From assembly GCA_963966185.1 (NCBI GenBank), contig CAWZYM010000331.1, positions 1 to 64,000 on the forward strand: 64,000 nt of DNA. The letters are read 5' to 3'. Shown in pieces: positions 42,301 through 55,977 of the stretch; position 1 is the stretch's first letter; each line of letters begins with the position of its first letter. The notes beneath the pieces were generated by a model. It saw nothing but the letters and a program-made list of their open reading frames with translations, was not told where the DNA came from and ran no database searches. A program made the translations under genes and the position numbers. This DNA is from Rhabditoides inermis (taxonomy: Eukaryota > Nematoda > Chromadorea > Rhabditida > Rhabditidae).

Positions 42301-45300
42301 TTCTCTCGTTCTCTAGTTCTCTCGTTATATCGTTCTCTCGTTCTCTCGTTCTCTAGTTCTCTCGTTTTCTCGTTCTCTCGTTATATCGTTCTCTCGTTCT
42401 CTCGTTCTCTCGTTCTCTCGTTCTCTCGTTCTCTTCTTCTCTCCTTCCCTCCTTCTCCCTTTCTCCCTTTCTCTCTTTCTCTCGTTCTCTAGTTCTCTCG
42501 TTATATCGTTCTCTCGTTCTCTCTTTCTCTCGTTCTCTCTTTCTCTCGTTCTCTCGTTTTCTCGTTCTCTCGTTCTCTCGTTCTCTCGTTATCTCGTTCT
42601 CTTCTTCTCTCCTTCCCTCCTTCCCTCCTTCTCCCTTTCTCCCTTTCTCTCTTTCTCTCGTTCTCTAGTTCTCTCGTTATATCGTTCTCTCGTTCTCTTG
42701 TTCTCTCGTTCTCTTCTTCTCTCCTTCACTCCTTCGCTCCTCCTCCCTTTCTCTCTTTCTCTCGTTATATCGTTCTCTCGTTCTCTTCTTCTCTCGTTCT
42801 CTCCTTCTCTTCTTCTCTCCTCCCCTCCTTCCCTCCTTCTCCCTTTCTCTCTTTCTCTCTTTCTCTCGTTCTCTAGTTCTCTCGTTATATCGTTCTCTCT
42901 TTCTCTCGTTCTCTCTTTCTCTCGTTCTCTCGTTCTCTCGTTTTCTCGTTCTCTCGTTCTCTCGTTCTCTCGTTCTCTCGTTCTCTTCTTCTCTCCTTCC
43001 CTCCTTCTCCCTTTCTCCCTTTCTCTCTTTCTCTCGTTCTCTAGTTCTCTCGTTATATCGTTCTCTCGTTCTCTCGTTCTCTAGTTCTCTCGTTTTCTCG
43101 TTCTCTCGTTTTCTCGTTCTCTCTTTCTCTTGTTCTCTCGTTTTCTCGTTCTCTCGTTCTCTCGTTCTCTCGTTCTCTTCTTCTCTCCTTCCCTCCTTCT
43201 CCCTTTCTCCCTTTCTCTCTTTCTCTCGTTCTCTAGTTCTCTCGTTATATCGTTCTCTCGTTCTCTCGTTCTCTCGTTCTCTAGTTCTCTCGTTTTCTCG
43301 TTCTCTCGTTTTCTCGTTCTCTCTTTCTCTTGTTCTCTCGTTTTCTCGTTCTCTCGTTCTCTCGTTCTCTCGTTATATCGTTCTCTCGTTCTCTTCTTCT
43401 CTCGTTCTCTCCTTCTCTTCTTCTCTCCTCCCCTCCTTCCCTCCTTCTCCCTTTCTCTCTTTCTCTCTTTCTCTCGTTCTCTAGTTCTCTCGTTATATCG
43501 TTCTCTCCTTCGCTCCTCCTCCCTTTCTCTCTTTCTCTCGTTATATCGTTCTCTCGTTCTCTTCTTCTCTCGTTCTCTCGTTCTCTTCTTCTCTCCTCCC
43601 CTCCTTCCCTCCTTCTCCCTTTCTCTCTTTCTCTCTTTCTCTCGTTCTCTAGTTCTCTCGTTATATCGTTCTCTCTTTCTCTCGTTCTCTCTTTCTCTCG
43701 TTCTCTCGTTCTCTCGTTTTCTCGTTCTCTCGTTCTCTCGTTCTCTCGTTCTCTCGTTCTCTTCTTCTCTCCTTCCCTCCTTCTCCCTTTCTCCCTTTCT
43801 CTCTTTCTCTCGTTCTCTAGTTCTCTCGTTATATCGTTCTCTCGTTCTCTCGTTCTCTAGTTCTCTCGTTTTCTCGTTCTCTCGTTTTCTCGTTCTCTCT
43901 TTCTCTTGTTCTCTCGTTTTCTCGTTCTCTCGTTCTCTCGTTATATCGTTCTCTCGTTCTCTCTTTCTCTCGTTCTCTCGTTTTCTCGTTCTCTCGTTCT
44001 CTCGTTATCTCGTTCTCTTCTTCTCTCCTTCCCTCCTTCCCTCCTTCTCCCTTTCTCCCTTTCTCTCTTTCTCTCGTTCTCTAGTTCTCTCGTTATATTG
44101 TTCTCTCGTTCTCTTGTTCTCTCGTTCTCTTGTTCTCTCGTTCTCTTCTTCTCTCCTTCACTCCTTCGCTCCTCCTCCCTTTCTCTCTTTCTCTCGTTAT
44201 ATCGTTCTCTCGTTCTCTTCTTCTCTCGTTCTCTCCTTCTCTTCTTCTCTCCTCCCCTCCTTCCCTCCTTCTCCCTTTCTCTCTTTCTCTCTTTCTCTCG
44301 TTCTCTAGTTCTCTCGTTGTATCGTTCTCTCTTTCTCTCGTTCTCTCTTTCTCTCGTTCTCTCGTTCTCTCGTTTTCTCGTTCTCTCGTTCTCTCGTTCT
44401 CTCGTTCTCTCGTTCTCTCGTTCTCTTCTTCTCTCCTTCCCTCCTTCTCCCTTTCTCCCTTTCTCTCTTTCTCTCGTTCTCTAGTTCTCTCGTTATATCG
44501 TTCTCTCGTTCTCTCGTTCTCTAGTTCTCTCGTTTTCTCGTTCTCTCGTTATATCGTTCTCTCGTTCTCTCGTTCTCTCGTTCTCTCGTTCTCTCGTTAT
44601 CTTCTTCTCTCCTTCCCTCCTTCTCCCTTTCTCCCTTTCTCTCTTTCTCTCGTTCTCTAGTTCTCTCGTTATATCGTTCTCTCGTTCTCTCTTTCTCTCG
44701 TTCTCTCTTTCTCTCGTTCTCTCGTTTTCTCGTTCTCTCGTTCTCTCGTTCTCTCGTTATCTCGTTCTCTTCTTCTCTCCTTCCCTCCTTCCCTCCTTCT
44801 CCCTTTCTCCCTTTCTCTCTTTCTCTCGTTCTCTAGTTCTCTCGTTATATCGTTCTCTCGTTCTCTTGTTCTCTCGTTCTCTTCTTCTCTCCTTCACTCC
44901 TTCGCTCCTCCTCCCTTTCTCTCTTTCTCTCGTTATATCGTTCTCTCGTTCTCTTCTTCTCTCGTTCTCTCCTTCTCTTCTTCTCTCCTCCCCTCCTTCC
45001 CTCCTTCTCCCTTTCTCTCTTTCTCTCTTTCTCTCGTTCTCTAGTTCTCTCGTTATATCGTTCTCTCTTTCTCTCGTTCTCTCTTTCTCTCGTTCTCCCG
45101 TTCTCTCGTTTTCTCGTTCTCTCGTTCTCTCGTTCTCTCGTTCTCTCGTTCTCTTCTTCTCTCCTTCCCTCCTTCTCCCTTTCTCCCTTTCTCTCTTTCT
45201 CTCGTTCTCTAGTTCTCTCGTTATATCGTTCTCTCGTTCTCTCGTTCTCTAGTTCTCTCGTTTTCTCGTTCTCTCGTTTTCTCGTTCTCTCTTTCTCTTG

Positions 45301-48300
45301 TTCTCTCGTTTTCTCGTTCTCTCGTTCTCTCGTTCTCTCGTTATATCGTTCTCTCGTTCTCTTCTTCTCTCGTTCTCTCCTTCTCTTCTTCTCTCCTCCC
45401 CTCCTTCCCTCCTTCTCCCTTTCTCTCTTTCTCTCTTTCTCTCGTTCTCTAGTTCTCTCGTTATATCGTTCTCTCTTTCTCTCGTTCTCTCTTTCTCTCG
45501 TTCTCTCGTTCTCTCGTTTTCTCGTTCTCTCGTTCTCTCGTTCTCTCGTTCTCTCGTTCTCTTCTTCTCTCCTTCCCTCCTTCTCCCTTTCTCCCTTTCT
45601 CCCTTTCTCTCTTTCTCTCGTTCTCTAGTTCTCTCGTTATATCGTTCTCTCGTTCTCTAGTTCTCTCGTTTTCTCGTTCTCTCGTTCTCTCGTTTTCTCG
45701 TTCTCTCGTTCTCTCGTTCTCTCGTTCTCTCGTTCTCTCGTTCTCTCGTTCTCTTCTTCTCTCCTTCCCTCCTTCTCCCTTTCTCCCTTTCTCTCTTTCT
45801 CTCGTTCTCTAGTTCTCTCGTTATATCGTTCTCTCTTTCTCTCGTTCTCTCTTTCTCTCGTTCTCTCGTTCTCTCGTTTTCTCGTTCTCTCGTTCTCTCG
45901 TTCTCTCGTTCTCTCGTTCTCTTCTTCTCTCCTTCCCTCCTTCTCCCTTTCTCCCTTTCTCTCTTTCTCTCGTTCTCTAGTTCTCTCGTTATATCGTTCT
46001 CTCGTTCTCTCGTTCTCTCGTTTTCTCGTTCTCTCGTTATATCGTTCTCTCGTTCTCTCGTTCTCTCGTTCTCTTCTTCTCTCCTTCCCTCCTTCTCCCT
46101 TTCTCCCTTTCTCTCTTTCTCTCGTTCTCTAGTTCTCTCGTTATATCGTTCTCTCTTTCTCTCGTTCTCTCGTTCTCTCGTTCTCTTCTTCCCTCCTTCT
46201 CTTCTTCTCTCCTTCCCTCCTTCCCTCCTCTCTTTCTCTTTTTCTCTCGTTCTCTAGTTCTCTCGTTATATCGTTCTCTCTTTCTCTCGTTCTCTCTTTC
46301 TCTCGTTCTCTCGTTCTCTTCTTCTCTCATTCCCTCCTTCCCTCCTCCTCCCTTTCTCTCGTTCTCTCGTTCTCTCGTTATCTCTTTCTCTCTTTCTCTC
46401 GTTCTCTAGTTCTCTCGTTCTCTCTTTCTCTTTTTCTCTCTTCTCTCGTTCTCTCGTTCTCTCTTTCTCTCGTTCTCTCTTTCTCTCGTTCTCTCATTCT
46501 CTAGTTCTCTCGTTATATCGTTTTCGCTTTCTCTCGTTCTCTCTTTCTCTCTTTCTCTCTTTCTCTCTTTCTCTCGTTCTCTCGTTCTCTCGTTCTCTCG
46601 TTCTCTCTTTCTCTCGTTCTCTAGTTCTCTTGTTCTCTCGTTCTCTCGTTCTCTCTTTCTCTCGTTCTCTCTTTCTCTCGTTCTCTAGTTTTCTCGTTCT
46701 CTCGTTCTCTTGTTCTCTCGTTCTCTCCTTCTCTTCTTCTCTCCTCCCCTCCTCCCCTCCTTCTCCCTTTCTCTCTTTCTCTCGTTCTCTAGTTCTCTCG
46801 TTATATCGTTCTCTCTTTCTCTCGTTTTGCTATTTTTCTCGTTTTCTCTTTCTTTCCTTCTCTCGTTCTCTCGTTCTCTCATTCTCTTCTTCTCTCCTTC
46901 CCTCCTTCCCTCCTTCTCCCTTTCTCTCGTTCTCCTGTTCTCTAGCTCTCTCGTTATATCGTTCTCTCTTTCTCTCGTTTTCTCTTTCTCTCGTTCTCTC
47001 GTTCTCTCTTTCTCTCCTTCTCTTCTTCTCTCCTTCCCTCCTTCCCTCCTCTCTTTCTCTTTTTCTCTCGTTCTCTAGTTCTCTCGTTATATCGTTCTCT
47101 CTTTCTCTCGTTCTCTCTTTCTCTCGTTCTCTCGTTCTCTTCTTCTCTCATTCCCTCCTTCCCTCCTCCTCCCTTTCTCTCGTTCTCTCGTTCTCTCGTT
47201 ATCTCTTTCTCTCTTTCTCTCGTTCTCTAGTTCTCTCGTTCTCTCTTTCTATCCTTCTCTCGTTCTCTCGTTCTCTCATTCTCTTCTTCTCTCCTTCCCT
47301 CCTTCCCTCCTTCCCTCCTTCTCCCTTTCTCTCGTTCTCTCGTTCTCTAGCTCTCTCGTTCTCTCGTTCTCTCTTTCTCTCGTTTTCTCTTTCTCTCGTT
47401 CTCTCGTTCTCTCTTTCTCTCGTTCTCTAGTTCTCTCGTTCTCTCTTTCAATCCGTCTCTCATTCTCTCGTTCTCTCGTTCTCTCGTTCTCTCCTTCTCT
47501 TCTTCTCTTCTTCTCTCCTTCCCTCCTTCCCTCCTCTCTTTCTCTCTTTCTCTCGTTCTCTCGTTCTCTCTTTCTCTCGTTCTCTCGTTCTCTTCTTCTC
47601 TCCTTCCCTCCTTCTCCCTTTCTCCCTTTCTCTCTTTCTCTCGTTCTCTAGTTCTCTCGTTATATCGTTCTCTCGTTCTCTCGTTCTCTAGTTCTCTCGT
47701 TTTCTCGTTCTCTCGTTTTCTCGTTCTCTCTTTCTCTTGTTCTCTCGTTTTCTCGTTCTCTCGTTCTCTCGTTCTCTCGTTATATCGTTCTCTCGTTCTC
47801 TTCTTCTCTCGTTCTCTCCTTCTCTTCTTCTCTCCTCCCCTCCTTCCCTCCTTCTCCCTTTCTCTCTTTCTCTCTTTCTCTCGTTCTCTAGTTCTCTCGT
47901 TATATCGTTCTCTCTTTCTCTCGTTCTCTCTTTCTCTCGTTCTCTCGTTCTCTCGTTTTCTCGTTCTCTCGTTCTCTCGTTCTCTCGTTCTCTCGTTCTC
48001 TTCTTCTCTCCTTCCCTCCTTCTCCCTTTCTCCCTTTCTCCCTTTCTCTCTTTCTCTCGTTCTCTAGTTCTCTCGTTATATCGTTCTCTCGTTCTCTAGT
48101 TCTCTCGTTTTCTCGTTCTCTCGTTCTCTCGTTTTCTCGTTCTCTCGTTCTCTCGTTCTCTCGTTCTCTCGTTCTCTCGTTCTCTCGTTCTCTTCTTCTC
48201 TCCTTCCCTCCTTCTCCCTTTCTCCCTTTCTCTCTTTCTCTCGTTCTCTAGTTCTCTCGTTATATCGTTCTCTCTTTCTCTCGTTCTCTCTTTCTCTCGT

Positions 48301-50590
48301 TCTCTCGTTCTCTCGTTTTCTCGTTCTCTCGTTCTCTCGTTCTCTCGTTCTCTCGTTCTCTTCTTCTCTCCTTCCCTCCTTCTCCCTTTCTCCCTTTCTC
48401 TCTTTCTCTCGTTCTCTAGTTCTCTCGTTATATCGTTCTCTCGTTCTCTCGTTCTCTCGTTTTCTCGTTCTCTCGTTATATCGTTCTCTCGTTCTCTCGT
48501 TCTCTCGTTCTCTTCTTCTCTCCTTCCCTCCTTCTCCCTTTCTCCCTTTCTCTCTTTCTCTCGTTCTCTAGTTCTCTCGTTATATCGTTCTCTCTTTCTC
48601 TCGTTCTCTCGTTCTCTCGTTCTCTTCTTCCCTCCTTCTCTTCTTCTCTCCTTCCCTCCTTCCCTCCTCTCTTTCTCTTTTTCTCTCGTTCTCTAGTTCT
48701 CTCGTTATATCGTTCTCTCTTTCTCTCGTTCTCTCTTTCTCTCGTTCTCTCGTTCTCTTCTTCTCTCATTCCCTCCTTCCCTCCTCCTCCCTTTCTCTCG
48801 TTCTCTCGTTCTCTCGTTATCTCTTTCTCTCTTTCTCTCGTTCTCTAGTTCTCTCGTTCTCTCTTTCTCTTTTTCTCTCTTCTCTCGTTCTCTCGTTCTC
48901 TCTTTCTCTCGTTCTCTCTTTCTCTCGTTCTCTCATTCTCTAGTTCTCTCGTTATATCGTTTTCGCTTTCTCTCGTTCTCTCTTTCTCTCTTTCTCTCTT
49001 TCTCTCTTTCTCTCGTTCTCTCGTTCTCTCGTTCTCTCGTTCTCTCTTTCTCTCGTTCTCTAGTTCTCTTGTTCTCTCGTTCTCTCGTTCTCTCTTTCTC
49101 TCGTTCTCTCTTTCTCTCGTTCTCTAGTTTTCTCGTTCTCTCGTTCTCTTGTTCTCTCGTTCTCTCCTTCTCTTCTTCTCTCCTCCCCTCCTCCCCTCCT
49201 TCTCCCTTTCTCTCTTTCTCTCGTTCTCTAGTTCTCTCGTTATATCGTTCTCTCTTTCTCTCGTTTTGCTATTTTTCTCGTTTTCTCTTTCTTTCCTTCT
49301 CTCGTTCTCTCGTTCTCTCATTCTCTTCTTCTCTCCTTCCCTCCTTCCCTCCTTCTCCCTTTCTCTCGTTCTCCTGTTCTCTAGCTCTCTCGTTATATCG
49401 TTCTCTCTTTCTCTCGTTTTCTCTTTCTCTCGTTCTCTCGTTCTCTCTTTCTCTCCTTCTCTTCTTCTCTCCTTCCCTCCTTCCCTCCTCTCTTTCTCTT
49501 TTTCTCTCGTTCTCTAGTTCTCTCGTTATATCGTTCTCTCTTTCTCTCGTTCTCTCTTTCTCTCGTTCTCTCGTTCTCTTCTTCTCTCATTCCCTCCTTC
49601 CCTCCTCCTCCCTTTCTCTCGTTCTCTCGTTCTCTCGTTATCTCTTTCTCTCTTTCTCTCGTTCTCTAGTTCTCTCGTTCTCTCTTTCTATCCTTCTCTC
49701 GTTCTCTCGTTCTCTCATTCTCTTCTTCTCTCCTTCCCTCCTTCCCTCCTTCCCTCCTTCTCCCTTTCTCTCGTTCTCTCGTTCTCTAGCTCTCTCGTTC
49801 TCTCGTTCTCTCTTTCTCTCGTTTTCTCTTTCTCTCGTTCTCTCGTTCTCTCTTTCTCTCGTTCTCTAGTTCTCTCGTTCTCTCTTTCAATCCGTCTCTC
49901 ATTCTCTCGTTCTCTCGTTCTCTCGTTCTCTCCTTCTCTTCTTCTCTTCTTCTCTCCTTCCCTCCTTCCCTCCTCTCTTTCTCTCTTTCTCTCGTTCTCT
50001 CGTTCTCTCTTTCTCTCGTTCTCTCGTTCTCTCTTTCACTCGTTCTCTCGTTCTCTTCTTCTCTCATTCCCTCCTTCCCTCCTCCTCCCTTTCTCTCTTT
50101 CTCTCGTTCTCTAGTTCTCTCGTTATATCGTTTTCGCTTTCTCTCGTTCTCTCGTTCTCTCTTTCTCTCTTTCTCTCTTTCTCTCGTTCTCTCGTTCTCT
50201 CTTTCTCTCTCCCCTTATCTAATTCCTACTGATCGCAGCCACCAAAGTGCATCTGTCTCTCTCCAAACAGCGTGCTCTCTCGCGTGCTCTCGCGCTCGCC
50301 CGCCAGCAGAGGGCTAGCTATCAGCTAGCGTGACTGGAAACGACACCCACCCACCCACACGCTGGCCTTTCGCCTAGTGCGAGTGCGAGATCGCTCATAA
50401 CTTCTTTCGGAGAAAAGATACAAAGATGCCGTCAATTAGTGATCTGCCCTATGGAACCGTGCGAATCTAACTAACATAAATTGGAAGACTCCACATTGTT
50501 GCTAAAGGGACCTTCAGATATCGGTTCTTGAAAATTCTAGCGCTAGCCTTATTTTAACCCAAAAGAGAGGGCGCTGCGCGCCCTCTCTAA
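39321..50590 (+). mobile_element. Helitron-like foldback element with a ~10-kb CT tract (copy 3)
   Basis: It starts TTATCTTTTAAAAGTACTTC after A39320. Arms 39321-39465 and 39668-39814 are near-perfect inverses, and the second ends AAAAGATAA. The shared stretch (GTCCTTTTGTTGAATTTCAT), the CT tract 39915-50217 and a 3' region (50218-50590) homologous to that of copy 1 follow. The end is a GGGCGC/GCGCCC hairpin followed by CTAA and then T. Spacer copies at 37443-37470, about 52700 and about 55970 read CATATGA+TTACATC uninterrupted, so the empty site is known and the insertion is precise between A and T. The element is 11,270 bp with no gene. Confidence 0.8.
39915..50217. repeat. Giant polypyrimidine tract with internal duplications
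   Basis: About 10.3 kb of almost pure C+T, mostly CTCGTT, CTCTTT and CTTCTCTCC units with TTATATCG landmarks. A landmark-rich block beginning before 45298 is repeated at an offset of 2,439 bp (for example 46037 and 48476, 46630 and 49069), and a 607-bp block at 41031 is repeated at 41638. Open frames here encode only Ser/Leu/Phe/Arg repeats and are not genes. Confidence 0.95.
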
Positions 50591-52394
50591 TTACATCAAA
50601 TTCTTCTCCTACCGTAATTCTAATGAGTGACAGCACATCAAATTATTCTCCTACCGTAATTCTAAGGAGCAACAGTACATCAAATAATTCTCCTACCGTA
50701 ATTCTAAGGAGCGACAGCCCATTGCATTTTTCTCCTACCGTAATTCTAAGGAGCGACAGCACATCAAATTATTCTCCTACCATAATTTTAAGGAGCGACA
50801 GCACATCAAATTATTCTCCTACCGTAATTCCAAGGAGCGACAGCACATTACATTATTCTCCTACCGTAATTCTAGGGAGCGACAGCACATCAAGTTATTC
50901 TCCTACTGTAATTCCAAGGAGCGACAGCATGACAAATTATTCTCCTACCGTAATTCTGAGGAGCGACAGCACATCAAATTCTACTCCTACCGTAATTCTA
51001 ATGAACGACAGCACATCAAAATATTTTCCTACCGTAGACCGTACGTCTAAGAAGCGACAGTACATCAAATTATTCTCCTACCGTATTTCTAAGGAGCGAC
51101 AGCCCATTACATTATTCTCCTACCGTAATTCCAAGGAGCGACAGCACATCAATTTATTCTCCTACCGTAATTCCAAGAAGCGACAGCCCATTACATTATT
51201 CTCCTACCGTAATTCTAAGGAGCGACAGTACATCAAATTATTCTCCTACCGTAATTCTAAGGAGCGACAGCCCATTGCATTATTCTCCTACCGTAATTCT
51301 AAGAAGCGACAGCACATCAAATTATTATCCTACCGTAAATCCAAGGAACGACAACACATTACATTATTCTCCTACCGTAATTCCAAGGAGCGACCAGCGA
51401 CAGCTTATAAAATTATTCTCCTACCATATTTCTAAGAAGCGACAGCATGTCAAATTATTCTCCTACCATAATTCTAAGGAGCGACAGCACATCAAATTCA
51501 TTATTCTCCTACCGTAATTCTAAGGAGCGACAGTACATCAAATTATTCTCCTACCGTAATTCTAAGGAGCGACAGCCCATTGCATTATTCTCCTACCGTA
51601 ATTCTAAGAAGCGACAGCACATCAAATTATTCTCCTACCGTAATTCCAAGGAACGACAGCACATTACATTATTCTCCTACCGTAATTCCAAGGAGCGACA
51701 GCTTATAAAATTATTCTCCTACCATATTTCTAAGAAGCGACAGCATGTCAAATTATTCTCCTACCATAATTCTAAGGAGCGACATCACATCAAATTCTAC
51801 TCCTACCGTAGTTCTAATGAACGACAGCACATCAAAATATTTCCTACCGTAATTCTAAGAAGCGACAGTACATCCAATTATTCTACTACCGTGATTCTAA
51901 GGAGATACAGCCCATTACATTATTCTCCTACCGTAATTCCAAGGAGCGACAGAACATCAAATTTTTCTCCTACCGTAATTTCAAGGAGCGACAGCACATG
52001 AAAGTATTCTCCTACCGTAATTTTAAGGAGCGACAGCACATCAAAGTCTTCGACCATCGTAATTCTAAGAAGCGACAGCACATCAAATTATTCTCCTACC
52101 GTAATTCTAAGAAGCGACAGCACATCAAATTATTCTCCTATCGTAATTCTAAGGAGCGACAGCACGTCAAATTATTCTTCTACCGTAACTCTAAGAAGCG
52201 ACAGCACGTCAAGTTATTCTCCTACCGTAATTCTAAGAAACGACAGCACGTCAAGTTATTCTCCTACCGTAATTCTAAGAAGCGACAGCACGTCAAACTA
52301 TTGACTATTCTCCTACCGTAATTCTAAGAAGCGACAGCACGTCAAATCATCATTCTCCTAACGTAATTCTAAGAAGCGACAGCACATCAAGTTA
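50591..52394. repeat. 42-bp satellite array, block 4
   Basis: It begins at the second half of the site interrupted by copy 3. It contains a local duplication of about 300 bp (51190-51500 against 51510-51790). Confidence 0.95.
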
Positions 52395-52715
52395 CTCTCT
52401 AGGAATATGTAATCAGACGTTTCTTTTTCTTAAAGCGCTGAGTGACGTTTACTTCTTTTTAAAGCGCTGAGTCAAATGCTCAATCAACGCTCTCTTATCT
52501 GCCCTGGCTCCCACTGACCTTCAATATTCACTAACTCTCTATGTTTTACGCTTTTACGGCCGCATAGTTGCATATCAGTGAATCAGTGAGCAGTAAATTT
52601 ATGTGCGTGAGATTAATTATCGAAAAAAGATGGTTCGAGAAAAAAAAACGATGGCGCAATTACGATTATTCAGTATTATGGGTCATTAGTGGCATATCAT
52701 AAAACAATCATATGA
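52395..52715. repeat. Satellite spacer, copy 3
   Basis: Same as 37143-37460, with two extra A in a poly-A run near 52640. Confidence 0.95.
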
Positions 52716-55659
52716 TTACATCAAATTCTTCTCCTACCGTAATTCTAATGAGTGACAGCACATCAAATAATTCTCCTACCGTAATTCTAAGGAGCAACAG
52801 TACATCAAATAATTCTCCTACCGTAATTCTAAGGAGCGACAGCCCATTGCATTTTTCTCCTACCGTAATTCTAAGGAGCGACAGCACATCAAATTATTCT
52901 CCTACCATAATTCTAAGGAGCGACAGCACATCAAATTATTCTCCTACCGTAATTCCAAGGAGCGACAGCACATTACATTATTCTCCTACAATAATTCTAA
53001 GGAGCGACAGCATGTCAAATTATTCTCCTACCGTAATTCTGAGGAGCGACAGCACATCAAATTCTACTCCTACCGTAATTCTAATGAACGACAGCACATC
53101 AAAATATTTTCCTACCGTAGACCGTACGTCTAAGAAGCGACAGTACATCAAATTATTCTCCTACCGTATTTCTAAGGAGCGACAGCCCATTACATTATTC
53201 TCCTACCGTAATTCCAAGGAGCGACAGCACATCAATTTATTCTCCTACCGTAATTCCAATGAGCGACAGCCCATTACATTATTCTCCTACCGTAATTCTA
53301 AGGAGCGACAGTACATCAAATTATTCTCCTACCGTAATTCTAAGGAGCGACAGCACATCAAATTATTCTCCTACCATAATTCTAAGGAGCGACAGCACAT
53401 CAAATTATTCTCCTACTGTAATTCCAAGGAGCGACAGCTTATAAAATTATTCTCCTACAATAATTCTAAGGAGCGACAGCATGTCAAATTATTCTCCTAC
53501 CGTAATTCTGAGGAACGACAGCACATCAAATTCTACTCCTACCGTAATTCTAATGAACGACAGCACATCAAAATATTTTCCTACCGTAGACCGTACGTCT
53601 AAGAAGCGACAGTACATCAAATTATTCTCCTACCGTATTTCTAAGGAGCGACAGCCCATTACATTATTCTCCTACCGTAATTCCAAGGAGCGACAGCACA
53701 TCAATTTATTCTCCTACCGTAATTCCAAGGAGCGACAGCCCATTACATTATTCTCCTACCGTAATTCTAAGGAGCGACAGTACATCAAATTATTCTCCTA
53801 CCTTAATTCTAAGGAGCGACAGCCCATTGCATTATTCTCCTACCGTAAATCTAAGAAGCGACAGCACATCAAATTATTCTCCTACCGTAATTCCAAAAAA
53901 ACGACAGCACATTACATTATTCTCCTACCGTAATTCCAAGGAGCGACAGTTTATAAAATTATTCTCCTACCATATTTCTAAGAAGCGACAGCATGTCAAA
54001 TTATTCTCCTACCATAATTCTAAGGAGCGACAGCACATCAAATTCTACTCCTACCGTAGTTCTAATGAACGACAGCACATCAAAATATTTCCTACCGTAT
54101 GTAATTCTGAGAAGCGACAGTACATCCAATTATTCTACTACCGTGATTCTAAGGAGAGACAGCCCATTACATTATTCTCCTACCGTAATTCTAAGGAGCG
54201 ACAGTACATCAAATTATTTTCCTACCGTAATTCTAAGAAGCGACAGCCCATTGCATTATTCTCCTACCGTAATTCTAAGGCGCGACAGCACATCAAATTA
54301 TTCTCCTACCATAATTCTAAGGAGCGACAGCACATCAAATTATTCTCCTACCGTAATTCCAAGGAGCGACAGCACATTACATTATTCTCCTACCGTAATT
54401 CTAAGGAGCGACAGCACATCAAGTTATTCTCCTACTGTAATTCCAAGGAGCGACAGCTTATAAAATTATTCTCCTACAATAATTCTAAGGAGCGACAGCA
54501 TGTCAAATTATTCTCCTACCGTAATTCTGAGGAGCGACAGCACATCAAATTCTACTCCTACCGTAATTCTAATGAACGACAGCACATCAAAATATTTTCC
54601 TACCGTAGACCGTACGTCTAAGAAGCGACAGTACATCAAATTATTCTCCTACCGTATTTCTAAGGAGCGACAGCCCATTACATTATTCTCCTACCGTAAT
54701 TCCAAGGAGCGACAGCACATCAGTTTATTCTCCTACCGTAATTCCAAGGAGCGAAAGCCCATTACATTATTCTCCTACCGTAATTCTAAGGAGCGACAGT
54801 ACATCAATGTATTCTCCTACCGTAATTCTAAGGAGCGACAGCCCATTGCATTATTCTCCTACCGTAATTCTAAGAAGCGACAGCACATCAAATTATTCTC
54901 CTACCGTAATTCCAAGGAACGACAGCACATTACATTATTCTCCTACCGTGATTCCAAGGAGCGACAGCTTATAAAATTATTCTCCTACCATATTTCTAAG
55001 AAGCGACAGCATGTCAAATTATTCTCCTACCATAATTCTAAGGAGCGACAGCACATCAAATTCTACTCCTACCGTAGTTCTAATGAACGACAGCACATCA
55101 AAAAATTTCCTACCGTAATTCTAAGAAGCGACAGTACATCCAATTATTCTACTACCGTGATTCTAAGGAGAGACAGCCCATTACATTATTCTCCTACCGT
55201 AATTCCAAGGAGCGACAGAACATCAAATTTTTTCCTACCGTAATTTCAAGGAGCGACAGCACATGAAAGTATTCTCCTACCGTAATTTTAAGGAGCGACA
55301 GCACATCAAAGTCTTCGACCATCGCAATTCTAAGAAGCAACAGCACATCAAATTATTATCCTACCGTAATTCTACGAAGCGACAGCACATCAAATTATTC
55401 TCCTATCGTAATTCTAAGGAGCGACAGCACGTCAAATTATTCTTCTACCGTAACTCTAAGAAGCGACAGCACGTCAAGTTATTCTCCTACCGTAATTCTA
55501 AGAAACGACAGCACGTCAAGTTATTCTCCTACCGTAATTCTAAGAAGCGACAGCACGTTAAACTATTGACTATTCTCCTACCGTACTTCTAAGAAGCGAC
55601 AGCACGTCAAATCATCATTCTCCTACCGTAATTCTAAGAAGCGACAGCACATCAAGTTA
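52716..55659. repeat. 42-bp satellite array, block 5
   Basis: A long block with at least two internal partial duplications of the higher-order unit. The CGTAGACCGTACGTC marker occurs near 53116, 53587 and 54603. Confidence 0.95.
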
Positions 55660-55977
55660 CTCTCTAGGAATATGTAATCAGACGTTTCTTTTTCTTAAAG
55701 CGCTGAGTGACGTTACTTCGTTTTAAAGCGCTGAGTCAAATGCTCAATCAACGCTCTCTTATCTGCCCTGGCTCCCACTGACCTTCAATATTCACTAACT
55801 CTCTATGTTTTACGCTTTTACGGCCGCATAGTTGCATATCAGTGAATCAGTGAACAGTAAATTTATGTGCGTGAGATTAATTATCGAAAAAAGATGGTTC
55901 GAGAAAAAAACGATGGCGCAATTACGAATATTCAGTATTATGGGTCATTAGTGGCATATCATAAAACAATCATATGA
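55660..55977. repeat. Satellite spacer, copy 4
   Basis: Same as 37143-37460 with minor substitutions. Confidence 0.95.

Noticed and set aside
39824..50067. Long Ser/Leu/Phe or Arg/Glu repeat ORFs on both strands
   Set aside because: They are translations of a polypyrimidine tract. Overlapping frames and both strands are open, so they are not genes.
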